DNA from: Rugalucina vietnamica
Lineage: Eukaryota; Mollusca; Bivalvia; Lucinida; Lucinidae
Assembly (NCBI GenBank): GCA_964017185.1
Contig: OZ024879.1
Location: 43,407,883 to 43,471,882 of the forward strand
Reading direction: 5' to 3'
DNA length: 64,000 bases
Shown here: positions 21,166 to 33,039 of the stretch, in pieces
How positions within the stretch are numbered: the stretch's first letter is position 1
How the letters are laid out: each line of letters starts with the position of its first letter
Program-made: the position numbers and the translations under genes
Notes under the pieces: generated by a model
What the model saw: the letters and a program-made list of their open reading frames with translations, nothing else
Told to the model about the DNA's origin: nothing
Databases searched by the model: none

Positions 21166-21857
21166 GTAAGCACAAGATCATTGTCTTACATAAATTGCAT
21201 ATTGATTTCATTTTATTTTCTCCATTATCGCAGGCAGTACATGCATGCCATATTCGTGAGTAAGCTTTGTTTTCAAACGTGAAATAGTCATCACTCTTTG
21301 AGCGACTCCAAACAAACACATCACAGTAATCAACATTGCAAATTAGCATATGCCCTTGTACTTGTGTGTAAAACTTATGCGTCTTCTTCAGTTCAAAGTC
21401 ACTGTTTACGGGGAAAGATTTGTCATGTTGTAAATCTGGATCTATTATTCCATCCTCATATGTTTTAAGCACTTGATTTCCAGACACCCTTTTCCACAGC
21501 AGTCACATTCTACTATTCCGTCAGGAGAACTACCAAGGTGTGGTAGATTTGGATCCAATACCAACCCTTATTCTGCACAAATGAATCCGTCATGCATTAT
21601 TCTGCTATACTTTACATAGGCGTTGCGTGCTACAGGCTCATTTTGGATGCCATATGTCATTGCTGGCGTACTGAAGCTCTGTGGTTCCAGGAGCTCCTTT
21701 ATCACACAGTTCCTGTCTATAGAGTCTATGAGAGTTAAAACCCGATGCATTTTACTTGTTGTAATGCGCCCTAATCTGTGCTCCATCCATTCTTTAGATT
21801 TCGACTGTCGAACTGTTGACTGTTCAAGATTATAAATAGTTTCAACAGTAAAAAGCT
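21166..21857 (-). pseudogene. YqaJ-like recombinase/exonuclease domain, broken
   Basis: Minus strand. A likely acceptor (ACTTTTTTCAG) at 21858 opens a frame with YNLEQSTVRQSKSKEWMEHR, LGRITTSKMHRVLT and YGIQNEPVARNAYVKY, then an in-frame TAA (21568-21570), then [20 protein letters not shown] and CLEIK in the same frame, then a frameshift, then KKTHKFYTQVQGHMLICNVD and YCDVFVW. These are the N-terminal W-x-x-x-R / I-T-x-S motif, the GSSPDG...(D)...EIK nuclease core and the QVQ helix of YqaJ (lambda-exonuclease-like PD-(D/E)xK) domains. The 3' side is cut by a family A copy at 21165. One stop plus one frameshift make it inactive. Exons at about 26.6 and 27.7 kb on the same strand fit the N-terminal part of the same gene. 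Confidence 0.8.
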
Positions 21858-21899
21858 CTGAAAAAAGTTCCACAATTTGTATTACTTATTTTGTCCTCC

Positions 21900-23065
21900 A
21901 ATATTTGAACACATTGAATTATTTTGGGTGGCAGGGGTGGCATAGACTTGATTTTTAAGCACGAGAATACAACAGCTTCGGAATTGTCTCTTTTGCAAGA
22001 TTCAAAATATTTCGCAATGTTTAAGTTTAGAGGATTTGACAGCCTTGTGGGTTCTTTTTGTGTCTAATTCACACATATATTTCATTTCCTCTCCAAATTT
22101 TGCTATTTTAAATTGTATTTTGGATAGCTCTCATTGCTCTGCTTTTCGTTTCGACAAGCACACAGTTCACTAGTACTGGCGGTCTTCGTTAGGCCGGTCC
22201 TTACATAGGGAACAATAGTCTTCACTAGCACCATCTGCTATTATCGGATTTACGGAAATACCCGAGCGCTTACCTGTGAAATTACTGTTGAGCGATGTAC
22301 ACAATTGAATAGGAAATCCATATAAAATGTTAAAAATGACACTTTTTAAGTTTTACGACAAAATTTTATAAGTTATGGTCATAATGTTTATAATATGCCA
22401 TAAAATGTGGTATAAAAATATACAAAATAAGTATTTGCCTTGTTTCTTCCTTTTGCGATTGAAAATCCTTCCATATTCAAAAGTTCGTCCATATTAATCT
22501 CATAGACTCAGTAGGAATTTTGCGAAAAGGTGTAAGAAGTGATTTTTAGCCTTAAATTTCATAAATTTGGGATTTTTTGCGAACTTTTTATAAGTTATCA
22601 CCATTTAGAAAATTTTATAAGCTTTAATCTGATGTGTTTTATAATAAAATAAGTATTTTCAAAATTTCTTCCATTTGACTCAGAAGATGCAAAATTACGC
22701 GTTTCGCAACTACCATCCTGACTTTCTCTATGAAATGCCTAAGTCCAAACCAAGAGGAGCAGCGTCGCTACCACTGTAACCAGTTGAGTCGGTTATTCAA
22801 TACAGAAATAAAAAAAAGAATGAAAGATCATGTTTAATTAAAGAAATTATTTTAATGAAAGGAGCCGAATTCAATGCAGAAATTAAAGGTTTGTACTCGC
22901 TATAGTGATTTGTTTTACTCAACAGCAGTTTAGCTGGAAGTGAGAACTTTAAATCATTTAATATACCGCGACATACATGTTGACACCATGATAGACAACT
23001 TTTAACAGGTAGAAATCAACTGCATGGAAATTGTACATATATTTAATCAGTGCGTGCTAGAATGC
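21900..23065. other. No gene recognised (possible intron of the YqaJ/SWIM relic)
   Basis: AT-rich, no coding signal. By position it would be intronic to the minus-strand YqaJ/SWIM relic. Confidence 0.35.
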
Positions 23066-23072
23066 ATAGTAT

Positions 23073-23111
23073 AAGAAAGAAAGAAAGAAAGAAAAGAAAG
23101 AAAGAAAGAAA
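23073..23111. repeat. (GAAA)n microsatellite
   Basis: About nine GAAA units with one interruption. Confidence 0.9.
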
Positions 23112-23208
23112 CGATAATAAAATATGAAGTTCAAATCATGTTTAATTAAAGAACTTATTTTATGAATTGTGGAATTTAAAGATTTTGACTTACTAAATGC
23201 ATCTTTTT

Positions 23209-24728
23209 AGCTCACCTGAGCCGTCAGGCTCACAAGGTGAGCTTATAGGATGGCCATGATCCGTCGTCCGTCCGTCCGTCCGTCGTCCGTCCGTCGTCCA
23301 CCATTTTCAAAGATCTTCTTCTCTGAAACAGCTTGGCCAATCAAAGCCAAATTTTACATGAAGCATCTATGGGAAGGGGGAACCAATGTATATATAAATA
23401 ATCCAGGTCACATGACCAAGATGGCCGCCATGCCCATATATGGTAAAAACCCTTCAAAAATCTTCTCCGGAACCACTGGACCGATTTCAACCAAACTTGG
23501 CATGAAGCATCGATGACTCAAGTACTACAATGTGTATATAAATCATGACCTTGCGGTGACCTTGACCTATTTTACGGCAAGGTCAACATAGGTCGCCTTT
23601 GCATTTGAATGGGAAAAATTGTTAAATTGTCATTTTAAGGAAAAATCTTGCAGAAAATGAGCAGTAGGACTGAATATTAATGATTCTGAAAAAATTTGGG
23701 CACCAGGGGCTCATCCGCCCCCACCCCGGGGCAATATACATGTATATTATCATAATATTCAAACATCTTCTTCTCTGAAACCGCTTGGCCAATCAAAGCC
23801 AAATTTTACATGAAGCATCTATGGGAAGGGGGAACCAATGTGTATATAAATAATCCAGGTCACATGACCAAGATGGCCGCCATGCCCATATATGGTAAAA
23901 ACCCTTCAAAAATCTTCTCCAGAACCGGTGGACCGATTTCAACAAAACTTGGCATGAAGCATCGATGACTCAAGCACTACAATGTGTATATAATTTATGA
24001 CCTTTTGATGACCTTGACCTATTTTACGGCAAGGTCAATATAGGTAGCCAATGCATTTGAATGGGGAAAACTTTTAAAATGTAATTTAAAGTGAAAGTCT
24101 TGCAGGAAATGGGAAGTAGGACTGAAAATTAATGATTCTGAAAAAAATTGGACCCCAGAGGCTCATGTGCCCCCACACCGGGGCAATATACATGTATATT
24201 TCCATAATATTCAAACCTCTTCTCCTCTGAAATCGCTTGGCCAATCAAAGCCAAATTTTATGTGAAGCATCTATAGAATTGAGGAATCAATGTGTATATA
24301 AATAATCTAGGTCACTTGACAAAGATGGCCGCCATGCCCATATATGGTAAAAACCCATCAAAAATCTTCTTCTCTGAAACCAATAGACTGATTTCAAGGA
24401 AACTTGGCGTGAAGCATCGATGGCTAAAGTACTCCAATGTGTATATAAATCATGACCCTGTGATGACCTTGACCAGGTTTATGGCAAGGTCAACATGGGT
24501 TGCCTATGCATTTGAATTGGGAAAACTGTTAAAATGTCATTTGAAGGGAAATGCCAGCAGGAAATTGGCAAATGGACAGAATATTGAAGATTCTGAAAAA
24601 AGAAAATGGCCCAAGGGCTTCATCTGCCCCTGCACTGGAGTTAAATACCATAATATTCAAACATGTTTATTGGTATATGCAGCAGATCTCAGGTGAGCGT
24701 TTACAGGACCATTGGTCCTCTGGTTTAA
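23209..24728 (+). repeat. Family B repeat: three ~450-bp internal units between short TIRs
   Basis: The left end AGCTCACCTGAG and right end CTCAGGTGAGCG are inverted repeats. Just inside the left end is a self-complementary stretch (GCTCACCTGAGCC...AAGGTGAGC) followed by (CCGT)n-like runs. The body is three tandem units beginning TCTCTGAAACAGCTTGGCCA at about 23319, 23770 and 24222. Each contains AAGATGGCCGCCATGCCCAT and paired TGACCTTGACC boxes. Open frames here (reading KMAAMPIYGKNPSKI) are by-products of the repeat. Similar repeats are, to my knowledge, abundant in molluscs. Reverse copies lie at 32283-32712 and 56928-57135. Confidence 0.8.
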
Positions 24729-24729
24729 T

Positions 24730-25749
24730 AAAACTATTACCTCACAATGAGAACTTTTAACGGGAAATACATGAAAATAAGCTGCATGAGAATTGAACAT
24801 GTATTTAATCAGCGTGAATGATTTTGCTATGTAGATAGTATACCTGTCCCAAACTCCGAGTTTTGTAAGAGCGTTATCATCTGTAGTCACAAACCGGCCT
24901 GGTTTGATGACAGGCTGGTGAAAACATTATGCGAGATTTTTTTTGATGTCGCGGCCAAACTGATTGTTCACACATTGAATCAGGTTGTCATTCTCAAATC
25001 AACTTGTGGCGCGTGTCTTAAATAAACATTCCCTGCAATAAAAGCTGGGGCCTGCGGCCGTATTACCTTGACGATAGGTGATTTTGACAAATTCAGCGTT
25101 TGGAATAGAGATTGCATCTTGCGTATGTTTTTCTTCGTAAAATAAATGATCTATTTAGAGCTACATGTAGAAAAAAAAATCGCTGTGAAAGAGGACTAGG
25201 CCCAACATTATATATTCTACGCAAGTACAGAAACTAGATGCACCCAAGACTTTGGATATAGATCTGAGTATATGGATAAGAAAACATGTTTCGATCAGCC
25301 TGCACACCATATCTGCTCCATAAACACGTACATACATATTGGCGAGTCTCCGAGATTGGCAATATAACAAAGCATTATTTCGCGCAAAACGAAGGAAGCT
25401 AATTTTCACCTACAAAAATAGATTTTTTTTTTTTATTACAAACAGTTTTTAGTCTGAAAAATAATGCGTCTAAATTCCAATTAATTTTAAGACATGAGAC
25501 TGTGTTTGTGCAAATCAACATATGTGTCAATAACTGCATCGAGGCGATAGACGCTTCAGTTTTGTCAAGTGACAATTCACAACTAAAATTAACGACAATA
25601 GGCCATCGGACCGGTCCCTATTCACTCTCTGAACTCTTAAGATTAGCCTGCACACTGAATCCCCGCAGGCAATTTGTACATCTATTGTGCGATTCGTGCC
25701 TGATCATAAAAAAATAAATTGCATAATTGCATCATGTTTTGTTTTCTTT
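24730..25749. other. No gene recognised
   Basis: No coding or repeat signal was recognised. By position it may be intronic to the YqaJ/SWIM relic. Confidence 0.35.
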
Positions 25750-25764
25750 CTTTCTTCCCATGCA

Positions 25765-25880
25765 TACAACGTTACTCTAGGGAATTAATGCGTCGTGCTC
25801 AAGGACAAAACACAGTGCCCCATGAGGGTTTCGAACCCAGGACCGCTCGATATGGAGCTCCCTTCTACTGTATTTTAATT
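25765..25880 (-). mobile_element. tRNA-related SINE fragment
   Basis: Read on the minus strand it contains GGTCCTGGGTTCGAAACCC, close to a pol III B box (GGTTCGANNCC), followed by CACTGTGTTTTGTCCTTGAG, which resembles the conserved body of many metazoan SINEs. No clear A box and no tail were seen, so it is probably truncated. Confidence 0.45.
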
Positions 25881-25929
25881 ACCAAAAAGCACCCAGACCG
25901 ACAGCAAAGTCCGCTCCTGCAATTCTAAG

Positions 25930-26440
25930 GAGCAATGCGTGGTAAATTTAATGAAAAATAATTGTTATCTTTTCTAATTTCAAGAATTCAAATATAGTTT
26001 ACCCATTGCGAAAACTTCCTCGTGCAATATATAGAGATTTTTTCAGCGGTAATGATAGAAACATTTCACTGGAAATATTTGATATTTTTTCATATTTTTG
26101 CTCGAAACATGGAATAAGGATACACATTAGAACCGCTTTCGAGCAAAAATATGAAAAAAAAATAGGTTACCCTGTATACCCCAGTTTAACTAAATAATTT
26201 TGGGATTTAAGGGAGTTTTCATTGCATCGATATGTTTTCATGATGCATTTTTGACTGCACAGACGGACTACGTCTAATCGGGTCAGAACCCTTGAAACAT
26301 CCATTTCTTATTACTGTTACTATGATGGGCTCTTTGTCTTTCAATTTCATATAACTCAAATTGCATAAATCTATCCCAGGCCTTAGCCACAAGTTACCTG
26401 TAAAACACACTGGCAGGTCTATATTGGTAATTGTCCCTCA
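25930..26440. other. No gene recognised; short inverted repeat
   Basis: CATATTTTTGCTCGAAA near 26091 and its complement near 26137 form a small inverted repeat. Otherwise nothing is supported. Confidence 0.4.
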
Positions 26441-26444
26441 GGTG

Positions 26445-26625
26445 TCAAAATAGGATATCGCTCACATCGCAATCTATGGGAAACAATCGAAATTTGATCT
26501 GCACAGGTAATTTTCCAGGTAACGCCTTGGTAACGTCCCTTAGCTGACTGAGGTAAATTGTCCCAGTTGTAGCCACTTCCACTTTAATTGCAACAACGGC
26601 GGCGTGACTGCAGGCTTTGCCATTA
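26445..26625 (-). pseudogene. SWIM-type zinc-finger exon of the YqaJ/SWIM relic
   Basis: Minus strand. GKACSHAAVVAIKVEVATTG carries the second half of a SWIM zinc finger (C-x-H) and the helix after it, as found upstream of YqaJ in a large animal gene family. The first Cys pair (C-x-C) must lie in another exon and was not found. The probable acceptor is AATGGCAAAG at about 26615. The frame stays open to 26445, but only the first ~30 residues look conserved. It lies between the N-terminal exon (27525-27810) and the YqaJ exon (21166-21857), in the order expected for one gene. Confidence 0.5.
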
Positions 26626-26999
26626 ATAAAATAATAATCAAATAACATACATTATTTTAGTTTTAGCTTTACTTTTTAGTTTTAGTATTGTTCAAACGAT
26701 CTATTCCATGATAATCATTTAAGTCTAAATGCAAATGCAAACGTTGCAGACTTCAACAAAAACATGTTATCTTCTGTAGCCTAAATATCATTTTTCTTCA
26801 AATGCACTGATCTAATTAATTATTAACGGTATGGTTCTACAAGGATTAGCGTCTCGATGACACCATCATGTATTCAGTGTATTATTATTCTAAACATACT
26901 TAAACAGTGCAGAATTTAACTTACCAGCCATACATGTACAATGTGCCGTGTGAATCTCCAGTTTTGTGGACAAATGAGTTAGGTTTGGTACAGGTCATT

Positions 27000-27520
27000 T
27001 TTCTTTCTAGACAGAATATTGCAATCGGTATTCCGTTAGACCTCTCCATACCGACGGAAATGACATGTATTTAGCCCTTGGTCGAAAATAAAAAATCATC
27101 GAAGACGCCAAATGAATTAAAAATTATGTTATGTTATATCTTTTCTGACTGATAGGACTTAGTTTTTACATATTCTAGATGTAAAGATACGCAGATTCAA
27201 ATGGAAAATATCACATTCGTCTATAAATTGATAAGGGGAGACTACTGAAGAATATGGGACACAAGTAGAAAATCGATTGCTTTTCGCAAATTTATTGAAA
27301 TTCTGCAGGCTAACCAGATGTTTACAAAAAGATTTTTGCATTTTCTAACAAAACATAAGAAAAATTCTAAACATTCGCACCAAATAAAGCAACTATAAGC
27401 TTCTTACGAAATCCATAATCTGTTCGACCATAGTTTAAAGGCAACTAATGCTAAGCTGTCACGAGAGAGGAGCGAGGTCACGAAGTGTATCGGAGTGTAG
27501 GTTAGCCAGCTGATCTATTT
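27000..27520. repeat. Family C repeat, copy 1
   Basis: It aligns with 51415-51935 over its whole length. Shared blocks include CCTCTCCATACCGACGGAAA, AGCCCTTGGTCGAAAAT, GGGGAGACTACTG and TTAGCCAGCTGATCTAT. The copies are clearly diverged. No ORF. A shorter match (TTTCCATCGGTGTTCC) occurs near 59646. Its nature is unknown. Confidence 0.7.
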
Positions 27521-27524
27521 TCTT

Positions 27525-27810
27525 TCCACTTTGTCTTTGACTTGGCAAAACGTTAGCCATTAAATAAACATAGTCATCCACTTCGGGATTATGAAACATG
27601 ACTGGCTGGACATGTCCGTCGATACAATACTCATAGCCTTCTAAAGACATATTATTTAAATTCATTTTTGGTGTAAAAGCTAGTACTGTCAACAATATAG
27701 TTGTATATATCAGGGTAGCATACATCTGGCCATAGTTTGGCATTGTTCTTCCATTGACATCTTTGTAACACAAAAGGATCTGGTAAGGTTTTAGCATTTT
27801 CTTCACTTAA
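27525..27810 (-). pseudogene. N-terminal exon of the YqaJ/SWIM relic
   Basis: Minus strand, in two frames. The first reads ENAKTLPDPFVLQRC, LWPDVCYPDIYNYIVDSTSF and YTKNEFK. After a one-base shift near 27655 the next reads MSLEGYEYCIDGHVQPVMFH and VYLMANVLPSQRQ. The LPDP...LWP.V.YPDIYNYL...YT and GY.Y...G.VQ.V blocks are, as I recall, the N-terminal signature of the animal proteins that carry a SWIM finger followed by a YqaJ domain. The frameshift makes the exon non-functional. Repeat C starts right after the PSQR block, so the exon end may have been lost. Confidence 0.6.
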
Positions 27811-27814
27811 GAAA

Positions 27815-28360
27815 AATCGAGATACATGTGCAGAGCTAAGTCTTCATTATTCAGAAAGATTTAGCCATTTTTATCAATGAAAACACATCTTTATGAACTT
27901 ATTTTGCCTTATTATTCCAGAGCACTGAATTAAATATTTTATTCAAATTACAACTTTCAATAGGTCTTGAACGTTCATTTCATCGTTAAAATCAGATTTC
28001 AATTATTTTGTTTCTATCTAATTATGCACTAAACTCTTAATGATGTGCGTTGAAAGCATGGGAATTATACGAGTTATCGGTGGTTTGTTTACATTTTCTT
28101 ACCCCCAGTGAGTCAGCTGATTCTCAAGGTAATGCTGCTGTACTAATTTTAGAAACTCAGAAACTTGTCTGTATTAGGTATTCCACAGGTAGCAGCCGCG
28201 GCCAGTCAAATAAGGTGCAGCTGGAGATGTTAACGCTTTGGTGTCTAGACACATACTGAGATAAGCTATCTGTTTTTGCCTTGTATAGTAACGCACTACA
28301 TGCAGTTTGGGTATCAAATAATAAACTCAGATGTCCCAGGTTCAAAATGTTTTTATTTAT
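27815..28360. other. No gene recognised
   Basis: No coding or repeat signal was seen between the YqaJ/SWIM exon and the mariner-like element. Confidence 0.35.
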
Positions 28361-28367
28361 GATCGTA

Positions 28368-29369
28368 CGTGGGGCGTTCGGAAAGTTCGAACAATTGCCT
28401 TGTCAATCATATAATATTCATAGTAAAACAAAAAGAAACACACTTATTTTAACTTCAACTTATCCTCTATAAATGCTGTGAAAACCAAGATGATGCACAA
28501 AGGCATACTAAGAATATTTCCATTACAAAAAGGCATGGTAAGGGTACCCGGAGCACGCCAAAGTCATAACGACGTTGCGATAACGTCAAACTTGTTCTAA
28601 TCAAGTTGGTTATCATCACATATTCTCAGCATAATCACCAACACTGTGCATTTCATCTGTTTGTCCATCCTTTTGTAATAAGTTTCCATACGCCAGTTTC
28701 CGTATGTGGTGAAAAAGCTATCTGCGTCTATTTTGATTTTTTTTTTCGATGAATCACCAAAATCGCGCAATTCTTAATGGAACACGATTCCCCTGCCGAT
28801 TGGTCACCATTAATTGATTTTATTCCACTCTTAAAACATGAGTGTCACTTAAACACAAATACTGGGCTACATTTTTCATATTTTCCCAGTTTATTTAACC
28901 AGGCTAAATGTTATTGTTAAAGTTTTATGAAGAAAAAAAACTGAATTGCATAACCCTTTGCAACGCAACGACACAGTTTCACGCCATAGATTTTCCCTAC
29001 AACACGCGAAATAAAGGACCATATCTTTTTTGTGAAACTTCAAATTGATTTGAAATTTTCAGGAAATAATGCAATAGGGCCGAAATATTACATGGCGGTT
29101 CCAGGCTTTGCTGACGTTCAATAGATAGCCAGAAATTGTGTTTATTTCTTCAAGAACTGGTTTATAAAAATGATATTTTTCAGACTGCTCTGGGTACCGA
29201 TGATGACGTTGCCACGACAACCTGTATTTTGGGCTTTCCTTGTCACCTTTCTTTCATTTTTCCAGAATTTAAGTATGAATGGAAGTTTACGCACACCAAC
29301 ATTCTAGTACATTGATTGAAAATTATGGGAGATATAACAAAATTACACGAACTTTCCGAACAACCTACG
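28368..29369. mobile_element. Mariner-like non-autonomous element (1,002 bp, TA target)
   Basis: The left end is CGTGGGGCGTTCGGAAAGTT. The right end, reverse-complemented, is CGTAGGTTGTTCGGAAAGTT. Both are flanked by TA (28366-28367 and 29370-29371). The GTTGTTCGGAAAGTT core is typical of mariner terminal repeats. No transposase frame or D,D34D motif could be read inside, so it is either a deleted derivative or very old. Confidence 0.75.
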
Positions 29370-29379
29370 TATCGTTTTC

Positions 29380-29653
29380 TCGCGCTCATGAACCATGTGT
29401 TCACTTTAACAGTTCGAAGGAGACTCTCCGTGATACTGCCAAACCACCAGTATATCAATTAGCTACCCGGAGCCTAAAAAGACACCTCCATTTACTTAAT
29501 GATCGAGTCCATTTATTTCCTAATGGAACATTACCATTTCAACAAGTAATATTAAAGCCTGAAGATATACATTCAATTAAGTTACCCGGTCAATTTGACC
29601 AGGTACATGTATGCATTAAGTGCTATGTCAGCACAACATTATTTAGGTCATAG
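29380..29653 (+). CDS. Unidentified open frame, possible exon or relic
   Basis: About 90 codons reading HEPCVHFNSSKETLRDTAKP ... YQLATRSLKRHLHLLNDRVH ... VILKPEDIHSIKLPGQFD, ending in TAG just before a family A copy. Composition looks protein-like, but I recognise no domain. The 5' side is cut by the right end of the mariner-like element, so any upstream part is separated by it. It may be a gene fragment or chance. Confidence 0.25.
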
Positions 29654-29664
29654 GGACCCAGGCC

Positions 29665-30341
29665 CTTTAATTGCACGCCGGTGGGTCGGGCGTCAGACTC
29701 TATGATGGCCCCGACATAAAGCTATTCATTTTAGTTGGTTGGGGCCGGAGCTTCTTGTCTGTTGCTTGGCCCACCGGGGTCCAACTGGTGTTTTTCTTTT
29801 GCTCCGGAGTTAGTGGGTTATTCGGCGCCCAGGGATCTCCATCGTCGGGCAGCTTACTCAGTCTGTGAGTCCTGGTTTTTGATTCATCAGCATGTTTATC
29901 ATGATTTATTTGTTTGTTCTTGATGATTCATTGACTAGTTAGAGATTCACCACGAGGGCCGACTAACTAACTAAATGTTATGAACCACTGCAGAAGCTGA
30001 GGGTGAGGTTATGGCCATGTAAAACCGGTTTAAGCCCGCCAGTAACTTTGTGTTACTGATCGTTCCAAGTCGATACTTCTGTAGTGGTTCTTTTTGTTTT
30101 ATGGCTTGGTGCTTGGAAAATTTTTTGTGCTGTTGGCGCCTTATGTATGTTTTCATATTTTTAGTTAAGTTAAGGTAACTGAGTAGCCACCTATTGGGAA
30201 AATAGCTGCTCTTTCGGCTTACGATATGTTTCATGGTATAAGTACCTGACTGTTAGTTTTTTTTTTTTTTCCCACCTCGGTTTTTGGAGTGGGAATCTTT
30301 TTCTGATTGCGCCTTTTCCTGATCTTTGCCTACTTGTACCT
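29665..30341 (+). repeat. Family A repeat, long copy
   Basis: Full-length version, matching 20490-21165 with scattered changes. Same 5' start (CTTTAATTGCACGCCGGTGG), same 3' hairpin and end. Confidence 0.85.
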
Positions 30342-30344
30342 TGT

Positions 30345-31310
30345 ATTGCTACATTCGTCCCTATTATACAAAAACAATAATAATAATTATTATTATTATT
30401 TTTAATAATTAATTATGTACCTATCAAACTTTAAAAAATATATAATATAGGTGTACATGAGTCGTGAATATAATCCACCTTCTTTCTCCCAAAATTCAAC
30501 ATTATTAAACAATATTATACAAACAAGACTCAAATCAAATATAGATGTACTACAGAAACATGATTATAAGAAAATAAAGTTTTATAGGATGTTTCACATC
30601 GTAGTTGTGTTTTTCGTAAGTCCAGTACAAAGTTTATATCACAAAAGTTCGAATGTCATTAGGTTAAACTATTGTTCGTCGTAGATTGTTCGTTGTAGAT
30701 TGGTTGTCGTTTTCACAAGTGTACATGAATTATGCACAAATACGAAATAGATCCAGCGGCGTTTTCAAAGGTGTGGGTATGCAAAAGATCCAGCGGTGAT
30801 AATTTCCATATACAGAGTTAATTGAGATGAAATAACTTCATTTCATCTATACAATAAGTTGGAAATATAATGATTCCCTCAGATGATAAATACAATATGT
30901 CCCCCTGGACATATAAATAACGTTAAACACACTATAGTCCAATTTATGGAAAATTGGTGGTGAAGCGTAACGGTACAGCAAATACTTGCTATAGCAAAAG
31001 TTATACAATCGAATTACCGAGTTTTTCGATGTCCCCTTGCAAATTCGGGTATAACAGTCGTCGGCAGTGTCGGCAGAAGTCGTTGGCGCTGAAGGCATCA
31101 TCTTCAGTGGGATATCAGTGGCTCCCAAACCATCCGGAGACGCCACTACTTGTCGCTTTTTCGACATGCCCCGTCCCCATCTCTTTATACTACCTGCACC
31201 TGAACTTGTGTGTAATATGGAGAAGACTTATTTCATGTTGTGATACCATCTTCTTCAATCAATTTTGGAACTTGCTGATGTACTGTCTGTATGGTAGACA
31301 TCCTGGACAA
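30345..31310. other. No gene recognised
   Basis: An (AAT)n/(ATT)n near-palindrome lies at about 30373-30403. A minus-strand frame at 30847-31167 (MSKKRQVVASPDGLGATDIP) follows on from the possible relic at 31320-31802 but shows no recognisable domain. Confidence 0.3.
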
Positions 31311-31319
31311 AACCTGTGC

Positions 31320-31802
31320 TAATTGCACGCAGTTATCCTCCCGATTCTCGGATTAGGCCATTCTTGACTGCCATGCTGTTCTGTATCTAAGCTCTTTCAA
31401 CATCTGTTAGTTCCATAACTTCTACTAATTTAGCTGCCGTTACAGCGTTACAGGATGATCCAAAGAGGCAACCACAGACGTAGTACATGGTGGGCATACT
31501 AGGGTCTCCGGCACCGGGAAGGGGCGTTTGTCAAACAACTGTATTAAACAGGACTGAGGAGCTAGGTCACTGACATTGCATAGTCAGCAACTGGTCTTAA
31601 ACAGTTCTTTGGCAACATAACCATATTGTCTTTCCAACAAAGGACTGAAGACTGTTGCAAGTTCTTCTACCGATCTGGAATGGCATATTTTATTAATTAA
31701 ATTGTAAAAACAATCAAGATAAAACACCATGGAGAAACCGAAAGTAGAATCTACGATCAATCGATTTGCTTCAGACACTCGGTACACGCTAGTGATCTGC
31801 AT
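31320..31802 (-). pseudogene. Possible decayed coding sequence, family unknown
   Basis: Minus-strand frames give VDSTFGFSMVFYLDCFYNLI, then (other frame) GDPSMPTMYYVCGCLFGSSC, and NAVTAAKLVEVMELTDVERA, with stops between them. The amino-acid texture looks protein-like over about 450 bp, but no domain was recognised. It could be an old transposon or gene remnant. Confidence 0.2.
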
Positions 31803-31914
31803 GTAGTGGTTGAAACTCCGATGACATTTTACTGTTTGAAATAGTGCAAAGTATTTACCCGTTTATGTATTCTTAATAATTTCACTGTTCGACACATGCT
31901 AATCCGTATTGAAA

Positions 31915-32040
31915 AGAAAGTACCCCTTATTGGGGCCTAAAGAAATAGATTGGCTGCTTGTGCCTAAAGACAAAGCTTATATGCTACTGACTGATCATCT
32001 GGTAACTGGTTTGAGTCTGCCCAGACCACAATTTAAATTT
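31915..32040 (+). mobile_element. Family G SINE-like repeat, fragment
   Basis: It shares TTGGGGCCTAAAGAAATAGA, GCTACTGACTGATCATCTGG and a GAG-TCTGCCCAG stretch with the copies at 50765-51030 and 54930-55285. No 3' tail remains. Confidence 0.55.
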
Positions 32041-32282
32041 CTCAATTTAAAGATACCAATGAAAAGAAATTCTATATACAAGTATATACAATTTGTATCA
32101 CAAAGAAAAAACAACATAAAACATATGTCTATGGAACACAGACATATGGAGGGTATCAGTATATGAATATGTAGTATGTGGACTGTCCTAAAATATCAAG
32201 ACATCTTATAATATCTTAAATCTATGTATCCTGAATTATTGTATTCAATATATTTAATTTTTCAGAATTATTAATATTCAGT

Positions 32283-32712
32283 ACTTTTGCCCATTTTCTG
32301 CAAGATTTTCACTTTAAATGACATTTTAAATGTTTTTCCCATTCAAATGCATTGGTAACCTCTGTTGACCTTGCTGTAAAATAGGTCAAGGTCATCACAG
32401 GGTCATGATTTATATAAACATTGTAGTACTTGAGTCATCGCGATGCTTCAAGACACGTTTCGTTGAAATTGGTGATCCGGTTCTGGAGTAGAAGATTTTT
32501 AAAGGGTTTTTACCATATATGGGCATTGCGGCAATCTTGGGCACGTGACCTGGATTATTTATATACACATTCGTTCCCCCTTCCTATAGATGCTTCATAT
32601 AAAATTTGGCTTTGATTGGCCGAGCTGTTTCAGTGGAAAAGATCTTTGAAATTGTGGATGGACGGACGACGGACGGACGCCGGATCATGGCCATCCAATA
32701 AGCTCCCCTCCT
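32283..32712 (-). repeat. Family B repeat, reverse copy, one unit
   Basis: Reverse complement of one body unit and the left end of the copy at 23209-24728, including the (GACG)n/(CCGT)n stretch and the TTGATTGGCC block. It ends near CTCCTGAAATGA, where a degraded CTCACCTGA end would be expected. Confidence 0.75.
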
Positions 32713-32839
32713 GAAATGATCTAAACTGTCACTGGAATCACATGAAACAGTTCTCTATTTACAGAAGCTTGGAATGCAACTATATGAATCCATATGATCT
32801 GCATCCAAAGATAGAAAGTCACTTGTATGAAGTGAATCA

Positions 32840-33031
32840 AGTCACCAGCTAGCAGTGATACATATAGTTCTCCACAGATCATTCTGCATAGCCACAACCA
32901 AAGTATCAAATCCGTTAGATTTTGAAGTAGCGTCCATATAATTAAAGTCCATATGTGTTTTTTTAACTCTTCCTCTGTCAAGCAGTAGATAAGAATAGCC
33001 CGCTGCTTCTCTTTCTGTATATGTCTTCGCC
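32840..33031 (-). CDS. Possible exon, family unknown
   Basis: Minus strand. An acceptor-like ATATTTAACATTACAG precedes an open frame reading TYTEREAAGYSYLLLDRGRV, KKTHMDFNYMDATSKS and FDTLVVAMQNDLWRTI, ended by TGA. It lies downstream (on the minus strand) of the DUF7869-like exons and could be a later exon of that gene or unrelated. No domain recognised. Confidence 0.25.
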
Positions 33032-33039
33032 CTGTAATG

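Noticed and set aside
23250-24696. Open frames reading KMAAMPIYGKNPSKI in family B
   Set aside because: They repeat with each family B unit and stop at unit borders.
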